From contig NZ_BJYA01000001.1 in the NCBI RefSeq assembly GCF_007991275.1, positions 434,001-498,000 on the forward strand: DNA of 64,000 bases, in the 5' to 3' direction. The translations under genes were made by a program, and so were the position numbers. The notes under the pieces were generated by a model that was given only the letters and a program-made list of their open reading frames with translations, had not been told where the DNA came from and did not search any database. This document shows, piece after piece, positions 61,630-64,000 of this stretch. The DNA comes from Alkalibacillus haloalkaliphilus. Its GTDB lineage: Bacteria > Bacillota > Bacilli > Bacillales > Alkalibacillaceae. Every line of letters begins with the position of its first letter. Positions within the stretch are counted from its first letter, which is position 1.

Positions 61630-62058
61630 TTAGTACTTCTTTTTCATCGCCTGCCTTTCTAGTTCTTCGAGCTTTTTTAAGAAATCAACTTCGCCTTCTA
61701 AATAGGCAATTCTAGCTTCTGCTTTTTTTAGCTTTTGCTCAGATGTTAACTCTTTTTCAGCAGGGCGGCCTGTTGAGCCTTTTCCCCTTCTTTCTGTCTG
61801 AAACCCTATTTCACCGTATTTGTTATAGGTTGCACGCCATCTTTTCAAACATTCTCCAGGCTTCTTAGAACCAATGACCTTAAGGTCAAACCCATTCTCT
61901 GTGAATATTTGTTGAGGGCCTTTACCTTGTAAGTTTTCTTTAACAGCTCGTATTTTGAAGTCAGATCTGTAACTGATTGAACGGTCAGATGCTTTATCTA
62001 CATTTGGATTTTGTTCAAGTTGTTCCATCTGTTTGGCATTAAAAATTCTTTTACTCAT
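61630..62058 (-). CDS. IS3-family OrfA (DNA-binding)
   Basis: 142 aa. Contains a helix-turn-helix region (ERSISYRSDFK-like start, IGSKKPGECLKRWRATYNKYG) and a C-terminal leucine-zipper helix (EQKLKKAEARIAYLEGEVDFLKKLEELE). It binds the IS ends and can repress transposition. GGGGGATG lies just upstream of the start on the minus strand. The frameshift site is 16 codons before its stop. Confidence 0.92.
   Translation of the reverse strand: MSKRIFNAKQMEQLEQNPNVDKASDRSISYRSDFKIRAVKENLQGKGPQQIFTENGFDLKVIGSKKPGECLKRWRATYNKYGEIGFQTERRGKGSTGRPAEKELTSEQKLKKAEARIAYLEGEVDFLKKLEELERQAMKKKY
61672..61678 (-). other. Programmed -1 frameshift site of the IS
   Basis: The minus-strand heptamer A-AAA-AAG is in the right phase of orfA. 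After a -1 slip the reading goes on as KARRTRKAGDEKEVLKPHEK and joins OrfB without a stop. Confidence 0.88.
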
Positions 62059-62065
62059 TACGACA

Positions 62066-62230
62066 CATCCCCCAGAGAGAAAGTTTTACCCAGCAGTGGA
62101 AATACACGGAGACTCCAATGGGAACAGCGCGAGCCGAAAATCACCCAAAACGACACGGCAGTGAGTTTTGGGAAGTTGAGGCCGTGCCCATGGAAAGCGA
62201 AGTGTATTTCCACTGCGGAGTGTTTAAGCC
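62066..62230. repeat. Hairpin-rich repeat nested in the IS upstream region
   Basis: Perfect 15-base arms (62093-62107 and 62202-62216) enclose smaller pairs, including CCCAAAAC (62143-62150) with GTTTTGGG (62165-62172). The segments CGGAGACTCC and GAAAGCGAAG resemble a repeat I recall as common in Bacillaceae intergenic DNA. The open frames here are by-products of it. It lies between orfA and the IS right end. Confidence 0.7.
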
Positions 62231-62293
62231 TTACTTGATTAATTTATTATTACCTATTATAACAAGCAACAAGACAACAATTAACATAATAAA

Positions 62294-62335
62294 CCCCAGC
62301 TAGGGGACTTTTTATTTTAAGTCCACTAACTGGGG
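62294..62335 (-). terminator. Terminator-like hairpin at the IS right end
   Basis: CCCCAG/CTGGGG (62294-62299, 62330-62335) and inner GGACTT/AAGTCC (62305-62310, 62319-62324), followed on the minus strand by TTTATTAT. It could shield the IS from outside transcription. Confidence 0.55.
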
Positions 62336-62344
62336 TATAGTTCA
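62321..62344 (-). repeat. IS right terminal inverted repeat (orfA end)
   Basis: Read on the minus strand it begins TGAACTATACCCC and ends AGTGGAC. It overlaps the terminator-like hairpin. Confidence 0.9.
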
Positions 62345-62374
62345 ACCGTCTAAAAGCGGTGTTTTTAATTTTTT
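62345..62374 (+). terminator. Right half of a split terminator (probably of yabG)
   Basis: CGGTGTTT (62357-62364) with a T-rich tail follows ACCG. Removing the IS and one ACC copy joins AAACACC (60687-60693) to G (62348) and restores an eight-base perfect stem with loop TCTAAAAG. Confidence 0.75.
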
Positions 62375-62458
62375 GTCAAAACAACACTGTTGAAAATTGT
62401 ATATTTATGTATGATTACGTCTTATTAGGTAATGTTAAGAAAAGGAATGGATATTTTA

Positions 62459-62488
62459 TTGACATTGTAACTGTTAAATTGTTATAAT
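62459..62488 (+). promoter_or_regulatory. veg promoter 1 (sigma-A)
   Basis: TTGACA (62459-62464) and TATAAT (62483-62488), both perfect, spacer 18. Confidence 0.82.
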
Positions 62489-62497
62489 GAAAAATTT

Positions 62498-62526
62498 TTG
62501 ACTTAACGGCTTAAATATGGTATATT
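62498..62526 (+). promoter_or_regulatory. veg promoter 2 (sigma-A)
   Basis: TTGACT (62498-62503) and TATATT (62521-62526), spacer 17, immediately upstream of the veg ribosome binding site region. Confidence 0.82.
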
Positions 62527-62548
62527 ATTGACAGCGAGGTGGAGTCTA

Positions 62549-62803
62549 ATGGGCAAGACATTGGGTGAAATTAAACAAGCATTAGATGTAAAAATTGGTC
62601 AACGTTTAACGTTAGAAGCTAATGGTGGGCGCCGCAAAACAATTGAGCGTTGTGGAATTCTAGCGGAAACGTATCCATCTGTTTTTATTGTTGAACTCGA
62701 CCAAGACGAGCATTCATTTGAGCGCGTATCTTATAGTTACGCGGATGTGTTGACTGAAACGGTCAAAATTACCTTCACAGACGAAATCACCAAGATGGCA
62801 TAA
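62549..62803 (+). CDS. veg: Veg protein
   Basis: 84 aa from the ATG at 62549, just after GAGGTGGAG; an upstream in-frame start at 62528 is within the leader. [53 protein letters not shown] is almost invariant in Bacillus. Veg is abundant and reported to affect biofilm genes and spore outgrowth; the molecular role is not settled. Two strong promoters precede it. Confidence 0.95.
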   Translation: MGKTLGEIKQALDVKIGQRLTLEANGGRRKTIERCGILAETYPSVFIVELDQDEHSFERVSYSYADVLTETVKITFTDEITKMA

Positions 62804-62923
62804 TCCGTAGTTCTACTGCATTACTTCTTTTTGCTAACATCCTCAACACTTTCCATGTTTCAGTTTCTCAAAAGTACATATAATAAGTGTGTCGTAAAAA
62901 ACGACAAAAGGAGTTGTGGTCCG

Positions 62924-63103
62924 TTGAGTAGACGTAAAGGCGTTATGTCTGACCGTTTTAAAGAGGAGATCGCAAAAGAGTTAGGTATTTACGACACTGT
63001 ACAAAGAGAAGGTTGGGGCGGGATTAAGTCTCGCGATGCAGGTAACATGGTGAAAAGAGCAGTTGAGATGGCACAAGAACAAATGGAAAAGGGCCAACGC
63101 TAA
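62924..63103 (+). CDS. sspF: Small acid-soluble spore protein F-like (SspF)
   Basis: 59 aa from the TTG at 62924, ten bases after AAAGGAG; an ORF running back to 62831 has no homology before this point. [45 protein letters not shown] is the alpha/beta SASP pattern, with the KEELG-type germination protease site seen as KEEIAKEL. It binds DNA in dormant spores. A small hairpin GTCGT/ACGAC lies before the ribosome binding site. A sigma-G promoter could not be placed with confidence. Confidence 0.92.
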   Translation: MSRRKGVMSDRFKEEIAKELGIYDTVQREGWGGIKSRDAGNMVKRAVEMAQEQMEKGQR

Positions 63104-63116
63104 CGTTGGACATAGT

Positions 63117-63150
63117 AAAAAGTAGGTCTTTTAAAAGGCCTACTTTTTTT
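63117..63150 (+). terminator. Terminator after sspF
   Basis: Ten-base arms (63117-63126, 63139-63148) with a T-run to 63150. Confidence 0.9.
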
Positions 63151-63244
63151 ACACTTTTGTAATTTGCTATATATTAATTTAGTTGAGCGAACACATGATG
63201 ATTATGATACAATCACGGTGATAATAAAAACAGAAGGTGAAAAT

Positions 63245-64000
63245 ATGGTTTATGAAAAAGCGCCAGCAAAAATTAATTTAACTTTAGATATATTACATAA
63301 ACGAAAAGATGGATTCCATGAGGTTGAAATGATTATGACATCGATTGATTTGTCAGACCGATTATTTTTTGAAGTTTTGACTAAAGATGTAATCATTGTT
63401 GATTCTGAAAATCGATACGTCCCTAATGATCATCGAAACTTAGCGTATCAAGCTGCTAAAGTTTTTAAGAAACAATGTGGAATTCGTTCAGGTGTTAAAA
63501 TTGATATTGATAAAAACATACCTGTAGCTGCAGGTTTAGCTGGGGGAAGTAGTGATGCTGCAGCAACAATTAGAGGTTTGAACCGTTTGTTTTCGACTGG
63601 CCTTTCAAACGAACAGATGGAAAAAATGGCTGAGCAAATCGGCTCTGATGTGCCTTATTGTATTCAAGGTGGTACTCAGCTAGCAAAAGGACGGGGTGAA
63701 GTGTTGACACCACTACCTCCATTGCCGGCTTGTTACGTCGTATTAGCAAAACCGAAAATTGGTGTATCAACGAAAGAGGTTTATGGAAAAGTAGATTTAA
63801 ATAATATGATCCACCCTAACAATGAACTAGCTATTAAAGCATTAGAAGACCAAGACTTTCAAGCGGTGTGTGATCAAATGGTAAATGTACTTGAACCTAT
63901 AACGATGAACATGCATAAAGAAATTAGTCCAATTAAAGAACAAATGGATAACGCGGATGCTGATGGCGTTTTAATGAGTGGGAGCGGGCCGACTGTATAT
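63245..64000 (+). CDS. ispE: 4-diphosphocytidyl-2-C-methyl-D-erythritol kinase IspE (5' part, cut by window edge)
   Basis: 252 codons without stop up to the window end; the family has about 285-290. It starts MVYEKAPAKINLTLDILHKRKDGFHEVEMIMTSI, with the catalytic Lys and the substrate region, and has the GHMP ATP-binding loop PVAAGLAGGSSDAAAT near residue 95. MSGSGPTVY at the edge is the third GHMP motif. It phosphorylates CDP-ME in the MEP isoprenoid route. GAAGGTG precedes the ATG. It follows sspF as in B. subtilis. Confidence 0.97.
   Translation, partial: MVYEKAPAKINLTLDILHKRKDGFHEVEMIMTSIDLSDRLFFEVLTKDVIIVDSENRYVPNDHRNLAYQAAKVFKKQCGIRSGVKIDIDKNIPVAAGLAGGSSDAAATIRGLNRLFSTGLSNEQMEKMAEQIGSDVPYCIQGGTQLAKGRGEVLTPLPPLPACYVVLAKPKIGVSTKEVYGKVDLNNMIHPNNELAIKALEDQDFQAVCDQMVNVLEPITMNMHKEISPIKEQMDNADADGVLMSGSGPTVY

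Larger units (their letters stand above)
60694..62344 (-). mobile_element. IS3-family (IS150-like) insertion sequence
   Basis: Complete element of 1651 bp. Terminal inverted repeats of 24 bp (60694-60717 and 62321-62344) agree at 19 positions and end in TG...CA. A 3-bp direct repeat ACC (60691-60693 and 62345-62347) flanks it. It has two overlapping-phase ORFs joined by a -1 frameshift signal. Both look intact, so it may be active. Unusually, about 285 bases separate orfA from the right end, holding a hairpin-rich repeat. Confidence 0.93.

Noticed and set aside
62011-62303. Two open frames of 61-75 codons between orfA and the IS right end
   Set aside because: They run through the hairpin repeat and over orfA in antisense; stable arms rather than coding explain the open frames.

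Overview
The window is a chromosomal replication-origin region from a low-GC, endospore-forming member of the Bacillaceae. The gene order closely follows Bacillus subtilis around oriC, and sporulation genes are present (spoIIIJ/jag, bofA, csfB, sleL/yaaH, yabG, sspF, a CotY/CotZ-type coat protein). Many proteins are rich in Glu and Asp, which would fit a halophilic or halotolerant genus, but this is only an inference and I cannot name the genus.

Left arm (1-9364, all minus strand, transcribed away from the origin): a DUF554 membrane protein cut by the window edge, parB (spo0J), parA (soj), noc, rsmG, mnmG, mnmE, jag, yidC (spoIIIJ), rnpA and rpmH. Two palindromic parS sites flank the noc-parA-parB block. 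Origin (about 9420-11434): a DnaA-box cluster before dnaA, and a second small cluster before dnaN that ends in a DnaA-trio-like AT-rich unwinding region.

Right arm, core part (9907-27903): dnaA, dnaN, rlbA, recF, remB, gyrB, gyrA, an HD-GYP-like protein, dacA, pdxS, pdxT, a serine T-box, serS, tRNA-Ser(UGA), an M23 peptidase plus bactofilin pair, then dck and dgk on the minus strand. The rRNA operon, yaaC and guaB that lie between gyrA and dacA in B. subtilis are absent.

Accessory island (about 28.0-39.4 kb), inserted between dgk and sleL: a coat protein, then a reactive-sulfur (cst-like) locus. That locus holds a CstR repressor with its two signature cysteines, two near-identical tusA genes, a DsrE-like protein, a rhodanese, a TusA-rhodanese fusion, a rhodanese-persulfide dioxygenase fusion, a SulP transporter and a DUF202 protein. 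Four copies of an ATACC...GGGGTA-type operator are spread over it. Then follow acsA with a catabolite-response element at its start, an orphan SidA/IucD-type N-hydroxylase, a DJ-1/PfpI protein and a DUF3891 protein.

Right arm, second core part (39.4-64.0 kb): sleL, tadA, SRP RNA, dnaX, yaaK, recR, bofA, csfB, murB (minus), a YaaO-type decarboxylase, tmk, darA, yaaR, holB, ricT, yabA, a TrmN6-like methylase, rsmI, abrB (minus), metS, tatD, yabE, rnmV, rsmA, yabG, an IS3-family element, veg, sspF and the 5' part of ispE. The IS (60694-62344, 3-bp target duplication ACC) has inserted into one arm of what looks like the yabG terminator. A 71-bp repeat occurs twice in inverted orientation (34.5 and 51.5 kb).

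No CRISPR array, prophage or rRNA gene was seen. The most distinctive content is the operator-rich persulfide locus, with rearranged domain fusions compared with the staphylococcal cst operon.
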